From Phaeoceros laevis (lineage: Eukaryota > Anthocerotophyta > Anthocerotopsida > Notothyladales): DNA of 53,312 nt. The translations under genes and the position numbers were made by a program. Positions 1-10,049 of the stretch are shown here, piece by piece. The notes under the pieces were generated by a model. That model saw only the letters and a list, made by a program, of their open reading frames with translations. It had not been told where the DNA came from and searched no databases. Location of the stretch: positions 70,150 to 123,461 of the forward strand of contig JBNGIQ010009260.1 in NCBI GenBank assembly GCA_049999765.1, read 5' to 3'. Each line of letters starts with the position of its first letter. Position 1 is the stretch's first letter.

Positions 1-12
1 TGCACCCTCATT

Positions 13-114
13 CAAACGCAGGCGCTAGGCGGGGTTACGCAAACGCAAGCGCTAGGCGGGGTTAGGCAAACGCAGGCGCTAAGCGGGGTTAGGCAAACGC
101 AGGCGCTAAGCGGG
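13..114. repeat. 27-bp tandem repeat, about 4 copies
   Basis: Nearly identical 27-bp units built around CAAACGCAGGCGCTAAGC follow one another from the window edge. The minus-strand reading frame through them is only repeat-encoded (SACVCLTP repeated) and is not treated as a gene. Confidence 0.85.
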
Positions 115-355
115 CGCGCGAACTGCCGTAGCACCGAACGGGAGAGGGATGGCCGCGGTGGCATGGCCGCCCATGCCACCTTGATGTCACATATAGACCA
201 TGGTGACCTGGCGCACCAACTCGGGGCTGGCAAGTATGCATACAATAGAGTATATCGCCGGCTACAGCTTAGCGACAAGTATTGTACAGGAGAGATTCCA
301 TGCCGAAGCGCTGGGTGGTAAAAGATTCGCGCACCCTAGACTCGCGCAATGCGCC

Positions 356-455
356 NNNNNNNNNNNNNNNNNNNNNNNNNNNNNNNNNNNNNNNNNNNNN
401 NNNNNNNNNNNNNNNNNNNNNNNNNNNNNNNNNNNNNNNNNNNNNNNNNNNNNNN
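356..455. other. Assembly gap (100 N)
   Basis: A run of exactly 100 N, the usual placeholder for a scaffold gap of unknown size. Reading frames that cross it are meaningless. Confidence 0.99.
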
Positions 456-549
456 CCTCTGCTTTGTCCTCGTAGGTGGCGATGCCATTGGGGGAAGCAG
501 CAGCCGCAGCAGGTTCCCTACCACCTGCGCGGTTGCCCGCTCAGCTGCG

Positions 550-616
550 GATGCTAGCGACTTGAGGAGGTTTGAAAGGGCTGTGGATGCCAGCGACTTG
601 AGGAGGTTTGAAAGGT
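550..616. repeat. 36-bp direct repeat, 2 copies
   Basis: Two copies of a unit beginning GATGCTAGCGACTTGAGG and containing GAGGTTTGAAAGG. A related GGAGGTTTGAAAGGGCT occurs again near 1747, so the unit may belong to a dispersed repeat. Confidence 0.7.
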
Positions 617-791
617 TGATGCCACTTGTCCGATTTGTATGGTGAATCAGAAGACTCATGCTATTTGGCCTTGTCTCCACTTTCTATGTGAAAGCTGCTT
701 GAGAAAGATATCAACTGAAGGCATGTCCACTGATGTTGGCTTCAGGATGGCACACTGCCAACTAGTAGGTCGCAATGCAAGATTTGTTGAT

Positions 792-876
792 GCAGCTAGG
801 GTGCTAGGGTGCAGCTAGGGTGCTAGGGTGCAGCTAGGGTGCTAGGGTGCAGCTAGGGTGCTAGGGTGCAGCTAGG
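792..876. repeat. 19-bp tandem repeat, 4.5 copies
   Basis: Perfect units of GCAGCTAGGGTGCTAGGGT. The CTAGGGT core superficially resembles plant telomere repeats but lacks the TTTAGGG phase, so it is a simple minisatellite. Confidence 0.9.
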
Positions 877-1040
877 AGTTGTAAACAATCTGCAGATTTG
901 CCCGAGGCTGACCTCCTGCTACCACATTAGCTGCAATTGTGATAATAAGCACACTCATGTACTTCTCGGAACCTGGCACTCCGAACAGCATTCTGAATAA
1001 TGTAAGTGCATCCTTCTCCCTGCGTGTGCATCGAAACTGT
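868..1040 (-). CDS. Possible exon, unidentified protein
   Basis: On the minus strand one frame reads without stops for about 50 codons through KDALTLFRMLFGVPGSEK and AANVVAGGQPRANLQIVYNS, then stops at the edge of the 19-bp repeat. The composition (helical, amphipathic) looks like real coding sequence, and the end in VYNS resembles helical-repeat or PCI-type proteins, but no family could be fixed. It may belong with the possible exon at 1132-1393. It could be a pseudogene fragment, because no start, no clear splice sites and no neighbouring conserved exon were found. Confidence 0.3.
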
Positions 1041-1131
1041 CAAAACCGCAGCAGCTCTGGATGACCCATCCAGAGACTATCAGCCGAAAGATGTTCTGTT
1101 CAGGTTATCATTGTCTACAAGAGCTGTCTAA

Positions 1132-1393
1132 TGAGGTCCTGTAGACACACGGCATGTCTCCACTGCGAGCAACAAATGCTGACTGGAGTCATACCCTTCG
1201 ATCCATGAAGAGCCAAATTTGTCATTGCCGTTTTTGTCCTTGGATCAAAACGAACCTGGAAATCCCTAGCCAGCTCCTGAGACCAAAACAAATAAGACGG
1301 CAGGCTCTCAAAGACTTGACTCTCAGCCCGTAAGGAAGCTGAACTTGCCTCGAATCGTTTCGTTCCTTCTGAAATAACTTCGGATGCACCTTT
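1132..1393 (-). CDS. Possible exon, unidentified protein
   Basis: A minus-strand frame of about 87 codons reads KGASEVISEGTKRFEA, then FESLPSYLFWSQELARDF, then HGSKGMTPVSICCSQWRH, and ends at a TAG. A stop lies just upstream of a TTGAAG that could be an acceptor site, as expected for an internal or last exon. The GSKGMTPVSICC stretch faintly recalls an ankyrin repeat, which is not enough to assign a family. The 1435-1660 minus frame may carry an upstream exon, but no convincing join was found. Confidence 0.3.
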
Positions 1394-2519
1394 GCGGCCT
1401 ACTCTTCAACAACCACAACACAAATGTCTGCCGACTACAAGAGCCGCCAAGACCCTTTGTCCTTCAATTTTGAAACAATGAGCCAGTGCACGCATCTTAA
1501 ATCCTCTTTGTAAGGATTACACAGTGCTCCAAACCCACCACACAAGCCCCTCCGATTTGGCTCTGGCCATAACCGCCCTCCGGCGCTTTTCTCTGCAGCA
1601 TCTACCAACGCCTTCGCACAAGACAGTCCTGCGCCAAGGCACGCCCTTTGTCTTTGCACTTGCTAACACCAAGTGGCCCTTCACGCCGCCATGGCCACCG
1701 ACATCAATACCATGTGCAACATTTGCTCATTCCAGGGCTGTCCGAAGGAGGTTTGAAAGGGCTCGAGGATGTCAGCCCGCGGCCGCTGCGGTCCAGCTTG
1801 AATTCCTTCTTGGGAGCCAGCCAGGGGAGCTCCGAGAGGCGCCAGCCGTTGGGGCCCTCAGCCCCGCCCTTCATAGCGTAGGCGCCCAGGAACCCTGCTC
1901 GGTGGCCAAGCTAGGGAATTGCCACCGAACCTGTCCAGGATGTAGAGCGTGGTCTCCTCGGGCTTCTTGAACGATCCATGCTGTCACGAACTGCCTATTA
2001 CCCCATATTGGGAAGGCAGTTAGAAGGGGCATAAGGGTATGTAGCATTTCGTGCTAGGTCGGTTCGTCCCGCCCTTGGAGATGGCGAGCCTCCCGTTCAG
2101 AGGTGCGTGGAGCGCGCAGCGCTCCATACGTCAACCAACGCCATCCCCACGATACGCAATCTCCACGATTAATTTCCTGCAAAAATTTCTGCACTATGTA
2201 GTTGAAATTGATAGTGTGTAGTTGAAATTTATAGGGTTGCTGCATGCGTCCAGCATTTCACACTGCTTGCGTGTAAGGTAAATAAAGGTAAAGGATGAGA
2301 GAGTATGATAATGCAGTTGAAAACATGGCTTGCATGACCTCATCCATGCGTGTAACATACGCATGATGGCTGGCATCCATATAACTGAGTTGGATACATG
2401 ACATACATGACGTGGCCCATTGGGCGGGGACATTTTGCAAGATCAGAAAAGGGGTGGACATGATTGGATGAATGGAAATAACATAAAATATTAAAAAAAA
2501 CTAAAATTTTAAAATATAG
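1394..2519. other. No gene recognised
   Basis: Short open frames occur on both strands, but none shows a recognisable motif, splice structure or codon pattern. The sequence becomes AT-rich after 2150 and runs into simple repeats. Confidence 0.5.
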
Positions 2520-2643
2520 AGAGAGCATGTGCATATGTATGTGAGAGCATGTATGTGCATATGTATGTGCATGTATGTGCATATGTAAAGAGAGAGCATA
2601 TGCATATGTACACATGTATTTATTTATTTATTTATTTATTTAT
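2520..2643. repeat. ATGTGCATATGTATG-type and (TTTA)n simple repeats
   Basis: Irregular repeats of GTATGTGCATAT occupy 2525-2610 and are followed by about six TTTA units at 2617-2643. The TTTA run is the 3' tail, seen from the other strand, of the LINE described next. Confidence 0.85.
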
Positions 2644-4479
2644 CATTAGGCGTATGCAGCCGTGAGGCTATGACGCCTGAACGCGAATCAAAAACATGAG
2701 TGTATGGTCACTTGGGGAAGCGCAAGAGAAAGAGGAATAGAGCAAACAAAGAGACTAAGCTAAATAGCTATGGAAAGGAACCTAAACTGCGCGCAAAGTA
2801 GAGCAAACCAAATAAAGCAATGAGGAGAATCTAACATCCTAAGCTTAAGATAATCGCCAGAAATGCCTTGAAATCACGAGATTGTCAAGAGGTCCTTCGA
2901 CAATGCAATACTGCATAGATAGTGCGCCACATAAAACCGAGCTCGAGACCTTAACCAGACCTAAATATGCAATAGAGAGAAATGAAGATAGCTCATGGGT
3001 GACTCCTACCATGAGAGATCGCAACAGTCGCTTGTATACGAGCTGGACAGGACGCATGAGAAGCCCGATGATTTCCTTGACAATTGCAGCATGTAGCATC
3101 AGCTTTAATCGCATGGCATTCCATCACCATATGAGGGCCACCACAATGTACACATTTCACTTGACGATGGCAAGCTGATTGAGTATGGCCAAAACCCTGA
3201 CAGCGAAAGCATTGAGTAGGACGGGGACGAGGAATGAAATGGGATACCCTGAGGCGGCAGCCCTCCAAAAATAAGCCACGTTGAACAATAGTAGCAATGT
3301 CTTCTTCTACATTCGTCTCTACAGTCACAAGGACTGAAGAATGTTTTTTCCCTAAGAGGTCCTGGAGAAGCCACCAAGAACTACTCATAGTAAACTCGTC
3401 AGTGCCTTCCAATTTCTCATAAAACCCATCCAAGAAGTACTAATGGGGACGTCGTGCACCAAGAGTTGAAACTTGAAGTCTGGAGTGAAAACACTAGCGA
3501 AGGATGGAAAGGCTTTAGGGCCCCAAACCCAGCCATAGGTATTTACTTCACGGAGATCCGCTGGGCGTTCCAGATAAATTCCTAAGTGCGGCCCATGCTT
3601 TTGAACTGCCCGGATTTGGATAGTCCTACCGACAACAGAAGCTGAGGATGCGAGAGCGGTATTAATGCGGGCCTTCAATTCTGTATGGGAAAACTCCTGG
3701 GGAAATTGGTCATCCTGGAAAGACATTAATAAGCAAATATCTGGGGGAAAAGAGGCGCGTGGAATAGAAGGGACACCATGACCCGAAGATTGAACTGCGG
3801 CTGCATAAGAGAATGGGCGAGAAAAAATAGTAGACCTAACTTCCAACTTGGTAGCCTCAGAAAGCTCCTCGGCATGAGACTTGATAACCTTAGTGAGATC
3901 CTCTGTGGAGCCACCAATATGTGCTTCAATAGCCTCCTTCATCTCTTCTGTGGAGGAAATAACCTGCATGTCAATAGCCTTCATACACTCAATAAGAGAG
4001 CCCTCTCATCGAGAAAGCTTATTACTTGTTCAAGCAACCCGCGTGCTTCGACCTTTTTTGCTTTCGCCAGATTATCCGCACTTAAAATATCGCACACTTG
4101 TCGGAGCATGGCACAAAGAGGGGGGCGACCACCCCCATCCGTTGGAGCCATGCGTGGAAAACCCTGGACCCTGAGCTCGCAAGCCCAAACCAGGCCAGCA
4201 GAATCCAAGCGCTCAAACCCTAACCTGACCCAGCAGAATCCAAGCGCTCAAACCCTAACCTGACCGTACTGGACCATCTCCGCCCTCGCCATCCACGCAC
4301 ACGCGAACGCCTCCCAAGCAGCCCTCACCGGGCCTCAAGTGCTATCAGCGCTTTTTATGGCGCCATCGCGCGCAAACCGTGCAAGTACGGGACCACTACC
4401 GCTCGCTCGCGAAACACCGCTCGCGAAACCGCACCTTCTTCTTCACTCCACATGCCACATGTATAGATACATGTATTTA
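2612..4479 (-). mobile_element. ORF1-only (internally deleted) LINE copy
   Basis: On the minus strand a broken ORF1 runs from about 4210 to 2993 in three frames (4208-3981, 3984-3385, 3433-2993). It carries three CCHC-type zinc knuckles in its last part (CFRCQGFGHTQSAC, CVHCGGPHMVMEC, CCNCQGNHRASHASC), as in ORF1 of plant non-LTR retrotransposons. No endonuclease or reverse transcriptase follows. About 350 bases further on, a 3' untranslated end closes with a TAAA-type tail at 2617-2643. ACATGTATTTA lies on both sides (2612-2622 and 4469-4479), a candidate 11-bp target duplication. The copy is dead as a protein source because of two frameshifts. Confidence 0.75.
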
Positions 4480-4545
4480 CATGGACATGAACATATACAC
4501 TGTTGTTGAGAGAGGATGCTTATGGTAAAAAATAAGTGTAACACT

Positions 4546-4836
4546 TTACTGAACAGCTGCATCCGCAGTTGCTGCTCCAGATATCATGCTGTCCTTGTGC
4601 CCTGGGGTATCTAGCAGCACTACATGAGGCTTGGGTGTGTCAAAATGGGCAAGCCCGACTGACATGGTAATTCCTCTGGCCCTCTCATCTGAGACTTCGT
4701 GCATTATAGGCATCTCACCCACGCATAGGCGAATGATCATTTCTTCTGCCATCTCCCCAACCCCAGGTTCCTGGAGACATAAGATGCCCATTTGGTCAAT
4801 TAAAGTAGCATCAGGACAAACGCCAGGGAAGCACAT
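4546..4836 (-). pseudogene. HBS1-like GTPase fragment, downstream copy
   Basis: Minus-strand fragment of a translational GTPase of the HBS1/eRF3/EF-1alpha group: switch I RARGITMSVGLAHFD, then the G3 box as DTPGHKD, then SGAATADAA and a stop. It lacks the FIP of DAPGHKDFIP, the P-loop, the G4 box and everything after. It is very similar to 5470-5650 and has diverged upstream of RARGITM, where the sequence resembles the other copy out of frame (AEEMIIRLCVGE against FAYAWVMDE). It is a partial duplicate of the neighbouring fragment, separated from it by a piece of accA. Confidence 0.75.
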
Positions 4837-4930
4837 TCAGACGATAGTATGAAGCCAGACAAATCAGGACAGTGTGTCACACTACTATAGAAAGATAAGA
4901 CAGTTTGATGTTGATTGTTACTAGACTTAC

Positions 4931-5103
4931 TGGAATAACTTCATCGACAATGTCAAGCTTCTGTAGCTCGTGGCCTGTTATGCGCAAAGCTTCTGCAGCC
5001 TGTACAAAATGATAGTTTAGTCTCAACGCCAAAAGAAACACCCACTTGCTGAGGACTTTCAACCTTGATATAAGTAATCGCACCTTGGGAGCAGCCTCTG
5101 CAA
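4931..5103 (-). pseudogene. accA: Plastid acetyl-CoA carboxylase alpha (accA) exon fragment
   Basis: The minus-strand exon 4999-4931 is 23 codons flanked by good splice sites (TTGTACAG before, GTAAGT after). It reads AAEALRITGHELQKLDIVDE followed by VIP, the conserved AAEALKIT...IIDEIIPEPLGGAH segment of the carboxyltransferase alpha subunit. Just upstream, at 5084-5103, EAAPK followed by a GT donor matches the preceding residues of the same family. Nothing else of this protein of more than 300 residues is present, and the fragment sits between two pieces of an unrelated GTPase gene. It is therefore a displaced exon and not a gene. Confidence 0.75.
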
Positions 5104-5133
5104 GATGATGAAATTCTATTCGTTGAAACCGAG

Positions 5134-5864
5134 TTAATCAGCAGCCATCAACATTTCTGCACCAGAGCCTACCTTCCGTGGAGACCATGTTTCTGCAAGT
5201 GCTATCGACACCCACACACGGCTTGACGTCAGATTTTGAACTTCACCCGTACTCACAGGAATCCAGTACACTGCAGCTGGTTTGAACCCACAACGTCGAA
5301 GGAAGGGCTGAAGCATCTGCTGCACATGGTCAAACCGTTCTTTGGAATAACTGACAGCATCCAGTTTGTTGACTGCCACTATCAGTTGCGCGTGCTCTCG
5401 AGTCTGGCCAGAGGATATTGCTTCCCCTTCCATTCCAGCCTCAAGAGCCCCATACGAGGCATCCACAATAAGAACAGCTGCATCCGCAGTTGCTGCTCCA
5501 GATATCATGCTGGGAATGAAGTCCTTGTGCCCTGGGGCATCCAGCAGCACTACATGAAGCTTGGGTGTGTCAAAATGGGCAAGCCCGACTGACATGGTAA
5601 TTCCTCTGGCCCTGTCATCCGAGCCTTCGTCCATGACCCACGCATAGGCGAATATTTATTTCCCCTGCCATCTCCCCAACCCCATCACCTTTTCAGTCGA
5701 CTGACAGAAAGCCATACACTGCAAGTCAGACATCATAAGCAACTGCACCTTACCTGCTGCTTGGATTCTCGGTGATTTTTGTGCATTTCCTTAGCGGGAA
5801 CTCTGCCGAACGACCATAAAACTCTTCCTATGAGAGACGATTTTTCAGCATCAACGTGCCCTAC
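5134..5864 (-). pseudogene. HBS1-like translational GTPase, damaged and partial
   Basis: Two minus-strand exons of an HBS1-like elongation-factor GTPase (ribosome rescue with Pelota). Exon 5864-5754 is exactly 37 codons with an acceptor GCGCAG and donor GTAAGG, and holds the P-loop as GHVDAEKSS. The family has GHVDAGKST, so the invariant glycine is Glu. The next exon carries FAYAWVMDEG, switch I RARGITM, G3 DAPGHKDFIP, G4 NKLD and the G5-side FKPAAVYWIPVSTGE. A stop and apparent one-base shift precede FAYAWV, and the beta-barrel domains are absent. With a broken P-loop and no C-terminal two thirds, it should not be an active GTPase. Confidence 0.75.
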
Positions 5865-6044
5865 CTGCGCAAGGAACAAGATACCTGTAATCAGCCACCA
5901 CTAACCACATCCCAGCTCCAAGATAAAGCAGGCCAGGTCTCAGGACACGCACAACTATCAGATGCAGGGTTCTCTTCTCCTCTGAGACATCACCCAGCAT
6001 CCAGTCCTCAGGAACGTATCCTGCAAGAGAGCGGCGTGGCGTGG

Positions 6045-6374
6045 TCATCCTGTGTCGAACCTGTCCACCAGGCGGCCGTCGACGGTGTACAGCAGCAGGT
6101 GGATGCCGAAGACGAGGACGAAGAGGCAGTCCTGGCAGAGCGCGAAGGTGCTCCTGGTGACGAGCGGGCAGGGCGGATCTGCGCGGCTCACCTTCCACTC
6201 CCAGCTGCCCAGCGGAGTGCTGGCGGAAGTTCCGATGGTCCACATGCTCTGGTTCCGGCTCAGCTCGCTCTGGTCCGCAACCTCTTCTGCAATGCACATT
6301 TCCATCAGCAACGTGTCCAAGTTCCGCACCACCGCAACCAATCTGGCCAACAGGAACAGCAGCAAAGCTCTCAA
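6045..6374 (-). pseudogene. Unidentified exon fragment, possible beta-propeller piece
   Basis: Minus-strand open frame of 109 codons that begins inside a longer open stretch. It contains SMWTIGTSASTPLGSWEWK and then LFVLVFGIHLLLYTVDGRLVDRFDTG-type text, whose last part (YTVDGRLVDRFD) looks like a blade of a WD/beta-propeller protein. A plausible donor GTGAGC follows SWEWK. It lies in the same orientation as, and between, fragments of cytochrome b561 and HBS1. No family is claimed. Confidence 0.35.
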
Positions 6375-6404
6375 ATTGGAAGAAAACCAGGCAAGGCCAA
6401 CCTA

Positions 6405-6545
6405 CCTCAAGCTAGCAACACAAAAGTGCAGGCTGTAGAGGTTGTCTTTCGGCGGGACACTCTCATTGTGCGCCTTGAAAGCACAGCCCAGATCCCGATG
6501 CCTCCCAGTACCAGGGCCAGGAGACGTAGGGCAAGATACCTGGCT
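6405..6545 (-). pseudogene. Cytochrome b561 exon fragment
   Basis: The minus strand reads a transmembrane segment LRLLALVLGGIGIWAV and, in another frame directly after, FKAHNESVPPKDNLYSLHF, ending near a GTAGGT donor. Together these match the conserved b561 helix followed by the substrate-binding loop (family pattern ALVLGxxGIWAV...KxHNES...NFYSLHSW). The frame change between them is a one-base lesion. His residues that bind heme in neighbouring helices are not present nearby. Only one exon of this ascorbate-dependent transmembrane electron carrier is present, in the same orientation as the other fragments at 4.5-6.4 kb. Confidence 0.65.
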
Positions 6546-6569
6546 TTCCTACTTCGCTTACTCTAAGCT

Positions 6570-7425
6570 TGTTTAGTTGTGAATCAGAAGTGCGGTATGC
6601 CGACCTGTCGATCGACATGCGCTCGCGGCTGTGGCTTCCCGTGCTCCTGCATAAGAAGGTTGAATCTCATCAAGATATTACAGCGTGCAGTGGTTAGATC
6701 GGAATTTTGTGCTTGACGATCGGAGGGGTGAGCTTGAGAACGAGCGTGTCATTAAGCGTGTCATATGCAAGTGCCCAAAACAAATGTCTCAACGCGTCTG
6801 TACCACCCCACCCTAGTTACAACGCCTGTGCACCTATGCCCTTCGCGAGGGCCACAAGAGAAACCCTCACACTCGGATCGTCAGCTGCCGCGCTTCACGG
6901 TTGTAGCCCTCGACGGGTTACCCGCCGCGACCTCACGGTTGTAGCCCCAAACGGTAGACTCAAGTCCCTGGACGGGGGCTCCCGGTTCCCTGGACGGGGG
7001 CTCCCGGTTGTCGCTTAACGTCCCCTGGTAGGAGCTCCCGGCTGCCGGTCGAAATACCTGGCGTCGGGCGAGGTGTTCAATTCCCAAGTTGGCTAGACAC
7101 CATAATCTTAAAGTAGTAGTACTACTACTACCTAGCGAGGCATGTACTAGCATGTACGGACATGAAGTAGCACGATGCCTTTGGCAAGATGTGTGTTAGC
7201 CAGACTGCGATGCACTCTTGATTATAGCCGACCCTTGCCTCTCATCGTGTCCACTGCTAAGTACCTTGGCCTAGTCTATATGGTCATCAAGACGGAGAGT
7301 TCACTTTCTCGACACTCTACGTTGTGCAGCTCAAAAATTTTGACATCATCGAGGCTAGGGAGCTGAGAAACAGCCATGAAGGCTCACGGGGTGCCTGACA
7401 AAAATTTGGGTAGCACGACGTTGAT
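6570..7425. other. Intergenic stretch with small repeats
   Basis: No gene seen. A perfect 22-bp tandem pair starting CCCTGGACGGGGGCTCCC lies at 6966-7009, with related CTCCCGG copies to 7040. A 16-bp perfect palindrome GTAGTAGTACTACTAC lies at 7113-7128. Confidence 0.6.
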
Positions 7426-9979
7426 CTAGCTTTGCTGCAGCATGGCTCGCACACGAGTGGGCAGCCCATAGAGACGAATGAAGCCTGCAGCATCACCCTG
7501 ATCATAAATGCCGCTCCCTTCTTCAAACGACGAAATGTCCTGGCGATACAGACTGAAAGGGCTTTCTCGAGCAACCACTGTGGCCGAGCCTTTGTACAGC
7601 TTCAGCTTCACACTGCCTGTGGTGGTTGCCGTCACCTTCTCCATGAAGGCATCCAGTGACTCCCGCAGAGGGTCAAACCACCTTCCAGCATACACCAGTT
7701 CCGCATACTTGATGGCAAGGGTGTCTTTCAGTTGCATGGTCTCCCTGTCCAGTGTGAGGCTCTCCAGTTCTCGTGCTGCGAGAGTCAGGATTGTCCCACC
7801 TGGAGTCTCATACACACCTCGGCTCTTCATGCCAACCAACCTGTTCTCAACCATGTCGATTCGACCAATGCCATGCTGCCCTCCTATCTCATTTGCTTTG
7901 GCAAGCAAATTGGCGGGAGAAAGACGCTCACCATTCAAGGAGACCGGAATTCCGGCTTCAAGTTCTATCTCCACATATCTGAACACAAACAATCCATATT
8001 CAGTAAAAAGACAGTAGACCCACCCTGCAAAAAGATGTCACAGCATGACTATTTAGCCACCAAAACACACAATGGACGAGGTTACCCACTCTGGCGTATT
8101 TGGAGCATCCTCTGGATCCACAGTCATAACGTACATGTCCTTCTTTGGCTCATTCGCAGGATCCTCCAAAATATCACCCTGCCAGTTGCCATTGGACACC
8201 CAGTTTTACTGTTTGTCTGCCCCTCTCCAACACCTGAGCAAAACATGCCTGAGAGTGAACCTTACCTCATGGCTCAGATGCCATAAATTGCGATCGCGAC
8301 TGTATATACTCTTTTTCGTCACTGGCACAGGCACATTGAACTTCTTTGCGTACTCAATTGCATCTTCCCGTCCTTTGATGTCCCACTCCCTCCAGGGGGC
8401 CACCACTTGCAGCTTTGGGTTGAGAGCAAAAAAAGTTAATTCAAACCGGACCTGAGACACAATTAAGCAGAGGGAAAATTAGAAAAAGACCTAGGCTCCT
8501 AGTAAACCTGAAGACATCATGTATTACATACATGCCACTCAAGAGAGACAAGCAGCTGGTTTATTCTCAGAGCTCAGTGCTGAGACAGTTGACATGCACA
8601 AGGCATTTGCCATCACCTGATCATTGCCCTTCCCTGTGCATCCATGAGCAACTGCATCAGCTCCAACTTCTTTGGCCACATCCACCATAGCCTGTAGTCA
8701 CGCAACGTCAACAAACATTTTGATCCCTTACACCTTCTAATTGCCTTGGGATTGCCCTGAACAAACTAGCCGAGACCAAATTGTACCTTTGCGATAATGG
8801 GGCGGGCCATTGATGTTCCCAGGAGGTATTTTCTTTCATAGACAGCTCCAGCTCGCAAGCATGGGTAGATGAAGTCCTTAACGAATTCTTCCTTCAGATC
8901 ATGTATTACAAGTTGGCTTGCACCACTAGCTTTGGCTTTGGCTTCCAGCCCGTCAGTCTCACCTACACCCTGAGATTTAAACTGTCAGAAAGGGCCACCC
9001 ATCAAAGCGCCTGCCAGGATACACAAGTCTATTGACATCTGTAAGAGCTTCTGCACACTACTACCATCTGACAAAATAAATTAGTCTGTCAGGCGACAAC
9101 AGCTGCAGTGCACAGATCATTCCGAACCTTAACAGCTATGAAACTGCAACAAGTTGGAGCACAGGAGACTGCTTGCCATCACTTACTTGGCCGACATCAG
9201 CTGTGAAGCAAACCACCTCACAGCCGTAATTTTCCCTGATGTATGCATGCATTACTGTCAAGGCCCTTGCTCAAGATATTTGTCATTTCAGGTGAGTGTT
9301 TCTGCAAAGGCAATCAACACTCACGAGAACCCTCACCTCAACCAGGGCACGATGACTGAAGTGTCCAGTCCACCGCTGTAAGCAAGCACAACTTTGTTGA
9401 ATTTCCCTCGCAGTCCTGCTTTCAGGTTTACTGACTCTTTAACCTTTTCCTCCGCAGCCAAGGCCGCCCTCACATCTGAATCAAAACATACGAATTCAGT
9501 GGTCCTTCAGTGGTTCTTCGCCGATGAGAAAGCGAGGCGTTCATCAAAGTAAACGGTGTAAGGGGGAGGCTTATGGAGCTGATGAGTTAACCAGCACGTC
9601 ACAAGCTTAAATGTAAAAGATACTCATGCAACTACACTTCAGCCCAAGCAGCTGGAGCTTGCCGAAGCAACCGGGACATGCAGGGCAATACCTTTTCCAT
9701 GTTGCTTTGCATGCATTGTTCTTGAGCGTGGTGGAACTTCAAGTGCTTGACCCCAAAACTGACCGCTACGCAGTCCCTGTCACGGACAATAAAACAGCGA
9801 TTCCAACAGTCAGAATGACAGCCTCCGTGCATCGTCCACAGCCTCTCCGACTCTGAATTGGACGCATTGATCGACCATACCTTGAACTGCAGACGAGCAG
9901 TGGGCTTGCAAGACGTTGCAGAGAATTCCGTCGGAACACCAGCAACTGCCCAAGTACCACAAATTGATGAGGCGGTCAT
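7426..9979 (-). CDS. Argininosuccinate synthase, plastid type
   Basis: Joins citrulline and aspartate with ATP to give argininosuccinate, the penultimate step of arginine synthesis; the plant enzyme acts in plastids. Exons on the minus strand: 9475-9337, 9235-9187, 8969-8787, 8691-8617, 8451-8266, 8178-8090 and 7978-7426. All join in phase and end at TAG. The ATP loop [10 protein letters not shown] is followed by [16 protein letters not shown], then [43 protein letters not shown] and [20 protein letters not shown], all diagnostic. The last exon ends [13 protein letters not shown]. Exon 1 is tentative: 9979-9881 begins [14 protein letters not shown], is Ser/Ala-rich like a transit peptide and ends at a GTATGG donor, but it joins exon 2 out of phase, so the true donor or an extra exon is unresolved. 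Confidence 0.93.
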
Positions 9980-10049
9980 GACTGTCCCAGGCACCGCCTC
10001 CCCCCGAAGCCGCAGCGCCTCACAGCAGAGCAACGCAAGCAGACACTAA

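Noticed and set aside
12-278. Minus-strand ORF rich in SACVCLTP
   Set aside because: It is produced by the 27-bp tandem repeat alone.
200-680. Several open frames on both strands across the start of the window
   Set aside because: They run through 100 N and have no motif; openness across N is an artefact.
792-876. CTAGGGT repeats as interstitial telomere sequence
   Set aside because: The unit is a 19-mer and never contains the plant TTTAGGG or TTAGGG repeat in phase.
1524-1970. Plus-strand ORF of 148 codons
   Set aside because: No recognisable domain, compositional bias only, and no splice or start context; not enough to call a gene.
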